Shown in pieces: positions 24,963 to 32,712 of a DNA stretch of 64,000 bases. Numbering within the stretch: the stretch's first letter is position 1; every line of letters begins with the position of its first letter. Below the pieces are notes generated by a model. It worked only from the letters and a program-made list of their open reading frames with translations. It did not search any database and had not been told where the DNA came from. Source of the DNA: Xenophilus arseniciresistens (lineage in GTDB: Bacteria; Pseudomonadota; Gammaproteobacteria; Burkholderiales; Burkholderiaceae_C); contig NZ_JAQIPB010000014.1 in assembly GCF_028023875.1 (NCBI RefSeq), positions 1 to 64,000 of the forward strand, in the 5' to 3' direction. The translations under genes were made by a program, and so were the position numbers.

Positions 24963-25097
24963 CGCCGCGGATCATAGGCGCAGGCCGGGCCGGCCAGCCG
25001 CTGCGAGACCCTGTGAGATCGTCAACACGTTCTTAGAATCGTCAACCGCCCGACGCCCCTGGAACAGCCAGCGCCGCGGGCCCTGCTGGAGACTGCC

Positions 25098-26528
25098 ATG
25101 AACGCCCCCACTTCCCTGGCCCACGTGCGGCCCGAGATCGCCCCGCGACCGGTGCCCGAAGCGCTGATCGCCGCCCTGCAGGCGCGCTTCGGCGCGCAGT
25201 GTTCCACGGCCATGGCCGTGCGCGAGCAGCACGGGCGAGACGAGTCCTCCTACACCGAGGTGCCGCCGCCCGCGGCCGTGGTCTTCGCCGAAGGCACGCA
25301 GGACGTGGCCGATGCGTTGAAGCTGGCCAGCCAGCACGAGGTGCCGGTCATTCCCTTCGGCGCCGGCTCCTCGCTCGAAGGCCATCTGCTGGCCGTGCAG
25401 GGCGGCATCAGCATCGACGTCTCGCGCATGAACCGCGTGCTGTCCGTGAACGCCGACGACCTCACGGTCACGGTGCAGCCTGGCGTCACGCGCAAGCAGC
25501 TCAACGAGGAAATCAAGTCCACCGGCCTGTTCTTTCCGATCGACCCGGGCGCCGATGCCTCCATCGGCGGCATGACGGCCACGCGCGCCAGCGGGACCAA
25601 CGCGGTGCGCTACGGCACCATGCGCGAGAACGTGCTCGCGCTCGAAGTGGTGACGGCCAGCGGTGAAGTGGTGCGCACCGGCACGCGGGCCAAGAAGTCC
25701 TCGGCCGGCTACGACCTCACGCGCCTTTTCGTGGGCAGCGAAGGCACGCTGGGCGTGGTGACCGAGGTCACGCTGCGCATCTATCCGCTGCCTGAAGCGG
25801 TGTCGGCCGCCATCTGCTCGTTCCCGAGCATCGAGGCCGCCGTGCGCACCACCATCGAGACCATCCAGTTGGGCGTGCCCATCGCACGCGTGGAGCTGAT
25901 CGACGTGAACACGGTGCGCATGGTCAACGCCTACAGCAAGCTCAGCCTGCGCGAGGAGCCGATGCTGCTGATGGAGTTCCACGGCTCGCCGGCCGGCGTG
26001 AAGGAGCAGGCCGAGACGGTGCAGGAGATCGCCAGCGGTCATGGCGGCAATGCCTTCGAATGGGCCAGCACGCCCGAGGAGCGCACGCGCCTGTGGACCG
26101 CGCGGCACAACAGCTTCTTCGCGGCCATCGCCTCGCGCCCGGGCTGCCGCGCGATCAGCACCGACACCTGCGTGCCCATCTCGCGCCTGGCCGACTGCCT
26201 GCTCGACTCGGTGGCCGAGGTGGACGCCAGCGGCATCCCCTACTTCCTGGTGGGCCACGTGGGCGACGGCAACTTCCACTTCGGCTACCTGATCGACCCC
26301 GACGACCCTGCCGAGCGCGAGAAGGCCGAGCAGCTCAACCACGCGCTGGTGGCGCGCGCCATCGCGCTTGAAGGCACCTGCACCGGCGAGCACGGCGTGG
26401 GCCTGCACAAGATGGGCTTCCTCGTGGACGAGGCCGGCGCGGGCGCCATCGACCTCATGCGCACCATCAAGCGCGCGCTGGACCCGAAGAACATCATGAA
26501 CCCGGGCAAGATCTTCAGCTTGGGTTGA
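25098..26528 (+). CDS. FAD-linked oxidase (D-lactate / glycolate dehydrogenase GlcD-type)
   Basis: A 476-residue flavoenzyme of the vanillyl-alcohol-oxidase fold. The PCMH FAD-binding domain shows VPVIPFGAGSSLEGH (about 90-104), GADASIGGMTATRASGTNAV (about 151-170) and GSEGTLGVVTEVTLR. The C-terminal domain has ISTDTCVPISRLADCL, HVGDGNFHFGYL with metal-binding His, and GTCTGEHGVGLHK, the substrate/metal motif of D-2-hydroxyacid dehydrogenases, and ends KNIMNPGKIF. The electron acceptor is probably quinone or cytochrome c. D-lactate is the most likely substrate; glycolate or D-2-hydroxyglutarate cannot be excluded. Confidence 0.88.
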   Translation: MNAPTSLAHVRPEIAPRPVPEALIAALQARFGAQCSTAMAVREQHGRDESSYTEVPPPAAVVFAEGTQDVADALKLASQHEVPVIPFGAGSSLEGHLLAVQGGISIDVSRMNRVLSVNADDLTVTVQPGVTRKQLNEEIKSTGLFFPIDPGADASIGGMTATRASGTNAVRYGTMRENVLALEVVTASGEVVRTGTRAKKSSAGYDLTRLFVGSEGTLGVVTEVTLRIYPLPEAVSAAICSFPSIEAAVRTTIETIQLGVPIARVELIDVNTVRMVNAYSKLSLREEPMLLMEFHGSPAGVKEQAETVQEIASGHGGNAFEWASTPEERTRLWTARHNSFFAAIASRPGCRAISTDTCVPISRLADCLLDSVAEVDASGIPYFLVGHVGDGNFHFGYLIDPDDPAEREKAEQLNHALVARAIALEGTCTGEHGVGLHKMGFLVDEAGAGAIDLMRTIKRALDPKNIMNPGKIFSLG

Positions 26529-26561
26529 TGGCGAGCCAAACCCGATTGCAGGCGCGGACGC

Positions 26562-27032
26562 TCAACGCTTCGCGCCCTCGGGATACGCCACGCCTAGATC
26601 CGTCAACCGGTTCTCAAGATCGCTATCAACCGGTGCTTTTTTGGATGTGCGCAGCCAAACATAAACCTTGGCCTGCACGATGCGTGCGTCCCTTTCTTCG
26701 CTGTCGATTTCGATCTGCGTCATCACTTTGGTGGGGTTCTTCTTGCGCCAAAGTGCGTGCGCGGCTTCATGTACCAGCTCGCAAGTTGTGATGAAGACTT
26801 TGCCGAGGTAATTGACGTTCACAAGAATGTCGGTGCCGTCCCAAGCGGCTCGCTCTTCCATCTCTGTGTACTTGATGCGGCCAGCCTTGTTGAAAGCCTT
26901 GAGGAGTTCGACGATCTCCTTGCCCTGCGTGGTCTTGCCGATGCTCGACTGCTGGATCAGCGCGATGTCGTAGTCGAACATGGCCCGAGCCGCTGCTGCG
27001 GTCTCCGGGTCAAGGGTATTGGGTTCTGCCAC
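26562..27032 (-). CDS. Putative HExxH metallopeptidase-like protein, low G+C
   Basis: A 156-residue protein that I do not recognise as a named family. The start is GTG with GGAG six bases upstream. The motif LVHEAAHALW contains a perfect HExxH (His88, Glu89, His92) embedded in a predicted helix, which is the zinc site of zincin peptidases; a third ligand could be an acidic residue downstream (EIDSEERDARI). The rest is alpha-helical with no signal peptide. The base composition is visibly lower in G+C than the neighbours (by eye near 54 percent) and codon use is less biased, suggesting recent transfer. No immunity gene, secretion gene or mobility gene is adjacent. Confidence 0.65.
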   Translation of the reverse strand: MAEPNTLDPETAAAARAMFDYDIALIQQSSIGKTTQGKEIVELLKAFNKAGRIKYTEMEERAAWDGTDILVNVNYLGKVFITTCELVHEAAHALWRKKNPTKVMTQIEIDSEERDARIVQAKVYVWLRTSKKAPVDSDLENRLTDLGVAYPEGAKR

Positions 27033-27153
27033 AAGATGCTCCGTGTGGAGTGAAATGAATTGCCTTCGACTTTCGACTCGGGGGTCATTGCGAAGAGACG
27101 GACCGTCGTGTTTGCGGCAGGAAGAAGGCGCACACCCTGCTTCCTGCCTGCGC

Positions 27154-28041
27154 TTACCTCCTGCGGCGCGGCTCGGCCGGCACCGAGGTCTGCGAAGGCG
27201 CCACGCCGCCGTCCACGCCCAGGCGCCCGCCGCCGCCCAGGCCCTGGCCGCGCACGGTCTGCGCCTGGTAGTTGCGCAGCGACAGCACCATCTGGTTGAA
27301 GGCGTCCATGAAGGCGGCCGAGATCACCTTGCCCTGCGCAGTGTTGGAATAGCCGCCCAGCGAGCCGCCCGCGCGGCTGCCAAAGACCGAGCCGAAGGCG
27401 CCGAAGTCCATCTTGGAAGCGCTGCCCTCCGAAGCCGCAACCTGCACGCCCGAGCGGTTGTCCACCAGCGTGAGCATGGCTGCGGCTTCCTTGGTCTGCA
27501 TGTTGCCGCCGATGGTGGCCAGCGCACGGCCCCGGTTGCCGCCCACCAGGCCACCCAGCGCGCCGCCGATGCCGCCTGCGTCGCTGTTGCTGAAGATGAT
27601 TTCGGGCGACAGCGCGTAGTCCGATGCCACCATCTGGCCGCGGCCGAAGTTGCTGCCGGCCCGCATCTCGCCCGACTGCATGATCGCGCGCTCGCGCTGC
27701 ATCGCGCCCATGCCCGCGGCGCCACGCTCCACCACCACGAAGCAGTTGGACTGCTGCACCAGCAGACGCAGCAGGTTGGCCGTGGGCGGCAGGCGGTACT
27801 GGCCCGTCAGCACCGTGTACCAGCCGGCGTTGACGTTTTCCACCAGCGAGACCGTGCCCAGCGGCGATTCGCAGCGCTCCAGCTGGCTGCTGGCATTGGC
27901 CGAGGCCGAGCCCGCCGCGCTGCCCGTGGCCACGGTCTTGGCGCCCATGCTGCCCATCTGCATGTCGGTGGTCTGGCAGCCCGTGAGCGCCAGCGCGCCC
28001 AGCGCTGCAGCCAGGGCGGTGCGTGTGAAAGGACTGGACAT
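27154..28041 (-). CDS. CsgG/HfaB-family lipoprotein
   Basis: A 295-residue outer-membrane-type lipoprotein with signal peptide and lipobox LTGC (Cys 22; +2 Gln). The CsgG signature is around LLRLLVQQSNCFVVVERGAA and the GGALGGLVGGNRGRALATIG stretch; the latter Gly-rich part is common in this family's Caulobacter/Burkholderia branch. The tail (GGGGRLGVDGGVAPSQTSV) is low complexity. CsgG proteins form secretion channels for curli, but no curli subunit gene is nearby, so a curli role cannot be claimed. Start at MSSPFTRT with AAGGGGAAA upstream. Confidence 0.8.
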   Translation of the reverse strand: MSSPFTRTALAAALGALALTGCQTTDMQMGSMGAKTVATGSAAGSASANASSQLERCESPLGTVSLVENVNAGWYTVLTGQYRLPPTANLLRLLVQQSNCFVVVERGAAGMGAMQRERAIMQSGEMRAGSNFGRGQMVASDYALSPEIIFSNSDAGGIGGALGGLVGGNRGRALATIGGNMQTKEAAAMLTLVDNRSGVQVAASEGSASKMDFGAFGSVFGSRAGGSLGGYSNTAQGKVISAAFMDAFNQMVLSLRNYQAQTVRGQGLGGGGRLGVDGGVAPSQTSVPAEPRRRR

Positions 28042-28367
28042 GGCTTTCCCCTTGTTCAAAACAGGCTGCGAGGCTATCCGCGCGCTGCGTGGGGCGGCAT
28101 CGGTCGAAAGGCGGGCCGAGGGCATACATCGGAGGGCGGTGGCGCCTGTCCTGCGCCCGATTCCAATACGGCACACATGTAGGCCCTGACCGATGGATTG
28201 TTTCCATAGCGGGAACAGCCTGTTCAGAAACTCAAGGGTTTACACCTAGTCGATCGGCGCACAATTCATCTCACGGGCCAGCGATTGAACGCAGACCCGA
28301 AGCGAGAGACCCGCGATCCTGCCTGTCTCCGCTCTGTTCAAACCGCTTATCGCATTGGAGTAGAACC
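28042..28367. other. Intergenic region with divergent promoters
   Basis: This 326-bp stretch separates the leftward CsgG-like gene and the rightward DUF4148-like gene and contains no credible gene. It is less GC-rich near 28190-28270, where TTTACA (28231) and an ACAATT-like element about 16 bp later could be a weak promoter for the rightward gene. I see no operator repeat. Confidence 0.4.
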
Positions 28368-28718
28368 ATGAAGACCTCGAAGATTTTTGCTGTTGCCGCC
28401 CTGTCCTTCGCCGCCCTGACGGGCGCTGCACACGCCGAGCAGTACCAAGGCGTGCTGGACTTCCAGGGCCAGCTGAGCCGCGCTGAAGTGCAAGCCCAGG
28501 CCGTTGCCGCCGCCCATGCACCGAACCAGAACATCAACAGCAGCTCGGTCGCACTGAGCGCCCCGGCCAACCCCCGTACCCGCGCCGCCGTGCAGGCTGA
28601 AGCCGTTGCCGCTGCCCACGACAGCACCCAGAACCTGAATCGCTCGTCCTTCGCGGACAGCCAGATTCCGGCCACCTTGCAGAACAACCCGGCTGCCACC
28701 AGCCAGGCTGCGCTGTAA
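28368..28718 (+). CDS. DUF4148-like small exported protein
   Basis: A 116-residue secreted protein with a clean signal peptide (cleavage likely after GAAHA, residue 23). The mature part carries two copies of a module: RAEVQAQAVAAAHAPNQNIN (about 38-57) and RAAVQAEAVAAAHDSTQNLN (about 71-90), each ending in a Ser-Ser/Ser-rich piece. Small DUF4148 proteins of this sort are abundant in Burkholderiales and of unknown role. The strong terminator that follows suggests a stand-alone, well expressed gene. Confidence 0.75.
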   Translation: MKTSKIFAVAALSFAALTGAAHAEQYQGVLDFQGQLSRAEVQAQAVAAAHAPNQNINSSSVALSAPANPRTRAAVQAEAVAAAHDSTQNLNRSSFADSQIPATLQNNPAATSQAAL

Positions 28719-28795
28719 TTCAAGGCCGCCCCGGCACTCAGGCGGGCTCCGCCTGTGAATGAGGTCCGGGTTGGGCCTGGGAGGCGCCTGAATGC

Positions 28796-28837
28796 AGAGG
28801 CCCGACATGCACTGGCATGTCGGGCCTCTTTTTTTTT
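28796..28837 (+). terminator. Strong intrinsic terminator
   Basis: A perfect 15-bp stem (28796-28810 with 28815-28829, loop ACTG) runs into a nine-T tract. It ends the DUF4148-like transcript. A second perfect 8-bp palindrome GAGCCCTC/GAGGGCTC (28838-28857) lies between it and the parB stop and may help to stop leftward transcription. Confidence 0.95.
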
Positions 28838-28860
28838 GAGCCCTCCGCGGAGGGCTCCGC

Positions 28861-29856
28861 TCAGTCGGCCACCGGGCCGCGCAGGCGGTCGATCAGGCCG
28901 TTGAGCGCATCGAGCGAGCCGAAATGGATGGCCAGCTCGCCGCTTTCTTCCAGCTTGCCCGCGCGCTTGCTGCGCTTCTTGATGCGCACTTCCACCGTGG
29001 CCATCAACAGGTCGGCCAGCTCTTCTTCCACACGCTGCAGGTCGCGCGATTTCTCGGCCCGCGCGGGCTGGCGCGAAGGCGTGAGGCTGAATTCCGCCGC
29101 CAGCTTCTTGACCAGGCCTTCGGTCTCACGCACCGACAGCTTCTTGGCCACGATCTGGTTGGCGGCCGTGATCTGGGCGGCGCGGTCCAGCGCGAGCAGC
29201 GCGCGCGCATGGCCCATGTCCACGTCGCCGGCCATCAGCATGCCCTGGACCGGCTCGGCCAGGTTGAGCAGGCGCAGCAGGTTGCTGGCGGCGCTGCGCG
29301 AGCGCCCCACGGCCTGGGCCGCAGCTTCGTGAGTGAGCCCAAACTCGTTGACCAGCCGTTGCAGGCCCTGGGCCTCTTCGAGCGGGTTGAGGTCTTCTCG
29401 CTGGATGTTCTCGATCAGCGACATGGCCGCGGCGGCCTCGTTGGGCACGTCGCGCACCAGCACGGGCACTTCATCCAGGCCTGCCAGCGCGGCGGCACGG
29501 AAGCGCCGTTCGCCCGCGATGATTTCGTAGGCGGCGTTCTTGGCCGCCGCCTGCTCCGCGTCCAGGCGCCGCACCAGGATCGGCTGCATGATGCCCTGCG
29601 CCTTGATGCTTTCGGCCAGTTCATACAGCGCGCCTTCGTCCATGCGGGTGCGCGGCTGGTAGACGCCGGGCACCATCTGGTCGAGCTTGAGGGTGCTGGG
29701 CGCACCGTCGCGCGCGGCTGCGCGGCCGGTCTGTGCACCGCCCTCCTCGTCCATGCCTACCGTCAAGCCACCGTCGTCCTGGTTGCTGCCGCTGCTGGCG
29801 GGGCCCAGCAATGCTTCGAGCCCGCGGCCCAGTCCCTTTGGTTTCTTGGTGGCCAT
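28861..29856 (-). CDS. parB: ParB chromosome-partitioning protein
   Basis: A 331-residue CTP-dependent DNA-clamp protein that loads at parS and organises the origin region. Order: N-terminal ParA-interaction motif (KKPKGLGRGLEALLG), ParB/Srx domain with the CTP-binding motif GERRFRAA (about 119-126) and ENIQREDLNP, HTH domain (VGRSRSAASNLLRLLNL) and a C-terminal dimerisation region (AIHFGSLDALNGLIDRL). Its ATG overlaps the stop of the hydrolase gene by one base, so it is translationally coupled. Two matching parS sites are 2.2-3.4 kb upstream within rsmG and mnmG. Confidence 0.97.
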   Translation of the reverse strand: MATKKPKGLGRGLEALLGPASSGSNQDDGGLTVGMDEEGGAQTGRAAARDGAPSTLKLDQMVPGVYQPRTRMDEGALYELAESIKAQGIMQPILVRRLDAEQAAAKNAAYEIIAGERRFRAAALAGLDEVPVLVRDVPNEAAAAMSLIENIQREDLNPLEEAQGLQRLVNEFGLTHEAAAQAVGRSRSAASNLLRLLNLAEPVQGMLMAGDVDMGHARALLALDRAAQITAANQIVAKKLSVRETEGLVKKLAAEFSLTPSRQPARAEKSRDLQRVEEELADLLMATVEVRIKKRSKRAGKLEESGELAIHFGSLDALNGLIDRLRGPVAD

Positions 29857-30431
29857 CAAGCCCCTTTCTTCACGGTGGTGGTGGTGGTCGTCGTCGTCAA
29901 TGCCTGCAGCCATTGGCGGCCCTGAGCCCAGTCGCCCAGGCCGGACTCGGCATTGATGTGGCCCGAGGGGCCAAGGTTGATGAAATGCGCGCCCCAGGCC
30001 CGGGCCATCGCCTGCGCCCGCTCGGCCTCGCAATAGGGGTCGTTGGTGGAGCCCACCAGCGTGGCCGCAAAAGGCAGGCGCTGGCGCGCGATGGGCGACC
30101 AGCCCGGAATCTGCTGGCGCAGGTCGTCTCGCTCCACGTCGCCCGGGGCGACCAGCAGCGCACCGAGGACCTTGTGGGTGTTGCGCGAGTGCGCGGCCCA
30201 GGCCGCGACCAGGATGCAGCCCAGGCTGTGGGCCGCCAACAGCACGGGCGCCGGCGATGCCAGCAGCTCTTCTTCGAGCCGGGCCGACCAGTCGCCGCGC
30301 AGCGGGCGCAGCCAGTCGTGCTGCTCGACGCGATGGTCGCCATGCAGCGCCTCCCAGCGACTTTGCCAATGGCCGGGGCCGCTGTTCTGCCAGCCGGGCA
30401 GCAGCAGCACGCGGGGCTGCGCAACACTCAT
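29856..30431 (-). CDS. Alpha/beta hydrolase (RBBP9/YdeN type) inside the par operon
   Basis: A 191-residue serine hydrolase of the RBBP9 family. It has the opening RVLLLPGWQNSGPGHWQSRW, the nucleophile elbow AHSLGC (Ser about 69), a catalytic Asp in STNDPYC and His in GPSGHINAES. It lies between parA and parB with 4-base (ATGA) and 1-base overlaps, so it is co-translated with the partition proteins. Near the end eight Thr in a row are encoded by a trinucleotide tract (29875-29900), giving a TTTTTTTT-VKKGA tail. The substrate is unknown, and a role in segregation is not established. Confidence 0.85.
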   Translation of the reverse strand: MSVAQPRVLLLPGWQNSGPGHWQSRWEALHGDHRVEQHDWLRPLRGDWSARLEEELLASPAPVLLAAHSLGCILVAAWAAHSRNTHKVLGALLVAPGDVERDDLRQQIPGWSPIARQRLPFAATLVGSTNDPYCEAERAQAMARAWGAHFINLGPSGHINAESGLGDWAQGRQWLQALTTTTTTTTVKKGA

Positions 30432-31294
30432 GCGTCGGCCTCTCCCGTGGCGGCCGCGGCAGGTGCGGCGGCGGGCGTCACCACGGGCGGCGGCGGTGGT
30501 GCCTCGGCCGCGGCGGCCACGGCACTGGCCGGGGGCATCTTGCGCACCAGTTCTTCGGCAAAGGCCACATAGGCCTGGCTGCCGCGCGCGGCGCCGTCGA
30601 ACACCACGCCGGGCAGCCCGTAGCTGGGCGCCTCGGCCAGGCGCACGTTGCGCGGGATGACGGTGTCGAACACCTTGGGGCCGAAGTGGGCCTTGAGCTG
30701 CTCGCTGACCTGCTGCTGCAAGGTGATGCGCGGGTCGAACATCACGCGCAGCAGGCCGATGATGGACAGGTTCTTGTTGAGGTTGGCGTGGACCTGCTTG
30801 ATGGTGTTGACCAGGTCCGTCAGGCCTTCGAGCGCGAAGTACTCGCACTGCATGGGCACGATCACGCCATGGGCGGCGCACAGGCCGTTGAGGGTGAGCA
30901 GGCTCAGCGACGGCGGGCAGTCGATGAGCACGAAGTCGTACTCGGCGCCCACCGCGGCCAGCGCGGTGCGCAGGCGCTTCTCGCGGCGGTCCAGCGCCAC
31001 CATCTCGACCTCGGCGCCCGCCAGTTCGCGGTTGGCGGCCAGCACGTCGTAGCCGCACTGCTCGGCGCGCACCCGCGCCTCGGCCACCGACGCCGATTCC
31101 AGCAGCACGTCATAGACGGTGAGTTCGGCCTCGCGCTTGTCGATGCCCGAACCCATGGTGGCGTTGCCCTGCGGGTCCAGGTCGATCATCAGCACGCGCT
31201 GGCCGACCTTGGCCAGGCCGGCGGCCAGGTTGACGGTGGTGGTGGTCTTGCCGACGCCACCCTTCTGGTTGGCGATGCAGAAAATTCTTGCCAT
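30428..31294 (-). CDS. parA: ParA chromosome-partitioning ATPase (Soj)
   Basis: A 288-residue deviant-Walker ATPase that moves ParB-parS complexes. Walker A is [13 protein letters not shown] (about residues 11-23), the A' motif is MIDLDPQGNAT and Walker B IDCPPSLS; DNA-binding surface residues lie in the C-terminal half (VIPRNVRLAEAPSYG). After the conserved part the tail is a Pro/Ala-rich stretch of about 30 residues (PPPPPVVTPAAAPAAAAT). Good ribosome-binding site (AGAGGGAAGAGGG) upstream. It lies 17 bp downstream of the LysE-family gene stop. Confidence 0.97.
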   Translation of the reverse strand: MARIFCIANQKGGVGKTTTTVNLAAGLAKVGQRVLMIDLDPQGNATMGSGIDKREAELTVYDVLLESASVAEARVRAEQCGYDVLAANRELAGAEVEMVALDRREKRLRTALAAVGAEYDFVLIDCPPSLSLLTLNGLCAAHGVIVPMQCEYFALEGLTDLVNTIKQVHANLNKNLSIIGLLRVMFDPRITLQQQVSEQLKAHFGPKVFDTVIPRNVRLAEAPSYGLPGVVFDGAARGSQAYVAFAEELVRKMPPASAVAAAAEAPPPPPVVTPAAAPAAAATGEADA

Positions 31295-31311
31295 GTGCCC
31301 TCTTCCCTCTT

Positions 31312-31926
31312 TCAGCGGCCCAGCGCCAGCTTGATGCCAAAGCCCAGCAGGAACACGCCTGCAAGCTTCTCCAGCCGCGCGGCAATGCGCGGATTCGCCC
31401 GCACACGCTCGGCCAGGAAGTGCGTCAGCAAGGTGGCGCCCAGGCCGTACAGGAAGGTCAGCGCGGCGATGGTCAAGGCCATCACGCCGAAGGTGCGCAG
31501 GCCCTGGTGCCGGGCCGGGTCGATGAACAGCGGGAAGAAGGCCATGTAGAACACGATGGCCTTGGGGTTGAGCAGCGTGATGGCCAGGGTCTGGCGGAAG
31601 TACTGGCGGGGCTGGATCTGCAGCACGGGCGCGGCGCCGGGCTTGGCGCGCAGCATCTTCAGGCCCAGCCAGGCCAGGTAGGCGGCGCCCAGCCACTGCA
31701 CGGCATGGAACACCGCCGGGTTGGCGGCCAGCAGCCCGGCCACGCCAGCCACGGCGGCCCACAGCAGCACCTGATCGCCCGAAATGCAGCCCAGGGTGGC
31801 CGCCAGGCCGCCCCGGATGCCACCCTTGCTGGTGGAGGTGACCAGCGCCAGGTTGCCGGGCCCGGGGATGGCGAGAAAGACGATCACGGCCACCACAAAG
31901 GCGCCGTAGTCGGAGATACCGAACAT
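31312..31926 (-). CDS. LysE/RhtB-family exporter
   Basis: A 204-residue inner-membrane protein with six hydrophobic segments. The family signature is GISDYGAFVVAVIVFLAIPG followed by GPGNLALVTSTSKGGIRGGL (residues about 20-45), and LLNPKAIVFYMAFFPLFID in the second half. Such proteins export amino acids (threonine, homoserine, leucine) or related metabolites. The ATG at 31926 gives a standard length. It is inserted between rsmG and parA and is transcribed in the same direction; the 108 bp before it may contain a promoter. Confidence 0.87.
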   Translation of the reverse strand: MFGISDYGAFVVAVIVFLAIPGPGNLALVTSTSKGGIRGGLAATLGCISGDQVLLWAAVAGVAGLLAANPAVFHAVQWLGAAYLAWLGLKMLRAKPGAAPVLQIQPRQYFRQTLAITLLNPKAIVFYMAFFPLFIDPARHQGLRTFGVMALTIAALTFLYGLGATLLTHFLAERVRANPRIAARLEKLAGVFLLGFGIKLALGR

Positions 31927-32034
31927 GGAAGGACTCCGCCCATAAGACAAAGAGAGGCCGGAGTCTAAGCGAGGCATCCGCACGCAGGCGCCGACTGCGC
32001 TTCTTTGTGTGAGCACCGGGCCGGGGCAGAGTCT

Positions 32035-32712
32035 CTAGGAGGCTTGCGCGGGCCGTGCCCAGACGATGCAGCGATCGGCCTCCAGGCCCGGCACCTGCAG
32101 TTGTTCCACGTGAAACACATCCACGCCCGATGCTGCCTCGCGCAAGGCCGCCAGCTCGTCCTGCGGGCTTTTGCCCTTCATGGCGAGCCACAGCCCGCCC
32201 TCGGCCAACAGGTGCCTGGAGCCATTGAAGAAGTCAGGCAGCGAGGCAAAAGCGCGCGAGCTGATGATGTCGTAGGCACCCGTCCAGCTTTCCACACGCG
32301 CATGCACGCCGCGCAGGTTGCTCAGCTTCAGTTCCGAAGCAACCTGCTGCACGAAGGCCATCTTTTTGGCCACGGCGTCCAGGCAATGCACCTCCACATC
32401 CGGGCGCAGGATGGCGATCACCACCCCGGGCAGGCCGGCGCCGGCGCCCACGTCGAGCAGGCGGGTGGCGCCCGGGCGCGCGCGCGTCAGCGGCGGCACG
32501 GCCGCCAGGCTGTCGAGCAGATGGTGGGTCAGCACGGCGGCCGGGTCGCGCAGCGCCGTGAGGTTGTAAACCTTGTTCCACTTGAGGATGAGCGCGCCGT
32601 AGTGCAGCAAACGCTGCACCTGCTGCTCGTCCAGCGTCAGGCCCAGCGCCTGGGCGCCCTGGCGCAACTGCATGCTCTGCGCGCCCTGCTCTTCTTGCTG
32701 CACGACGCTCAT
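32035..32712 (-). CDS. rsmG: RsmG 16S rRNA (guanine527-N7)-methyltransferase
   Basis: A 225-residue methyltransferase (formerly GidB) that modifies G527 of 16S rRNA. The SAM motif is [17 protein letters not shown] (about 88-104), preceded by [14 protein letters not shown] and followed by [10 protein letters not shown] and [11 protein letters not shown], all characteristic. It overlaps the stop of mnmG by four bases (ATGA). The parS-like site at 32102-32117 lies in its 3' third, encoding the FHVEQ segment. Confidence 0.96.
   Translation of the reverse strand: MSVVQQEEQGAQSMQLRQGAQALGLTLDEQQVQRLLHYGALILKWNKVYNLTALRDPAAVLTHHLLDSLAAVPPLTRARPGATRLLDVGAGAGLPGVVIAILRPDVEVHCLDAVAKKMAFVQQVASELKLSNLRGVHARVESWTGAYDIISSRAFASLPDFFNGSRHLLAEGGLWLAMKGKSPQDELAALREAASGVDVFHVEQLQVPGLEADRCIVWARPAQAS
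32102..32117. promoter_or_regulatory. parS centromere site within rsmG (15 of 16 matches)
   Basis: TGTTCCACGTGAAACA differs from the palindromic parS consensus TGTTTCACGTGAAACA at one position only. It lies about 2.2 kb upstream of parB and 14 kb from the proposed origin. The match to a 16-bp consensus in a GC-rich genome is unlikely by chance. Confidence 0.88.

Noticed and set aside
26757-27053. Plus-strand 98-codon frame opposite the HExxH gene
   Set aside because: It has no ribosome-binding site or motif and its codon pattern mirrors the minus-strand gene, which has a good GTG start with GGAG.
29875-29900. Trinucleotide tract encoding eight Thr near the end of the hydrolase gene as a phase-variation switch
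   Set aside because: The unit is three bases, so slippage changes length only, not frame. Kept as a curiosity of the gene.
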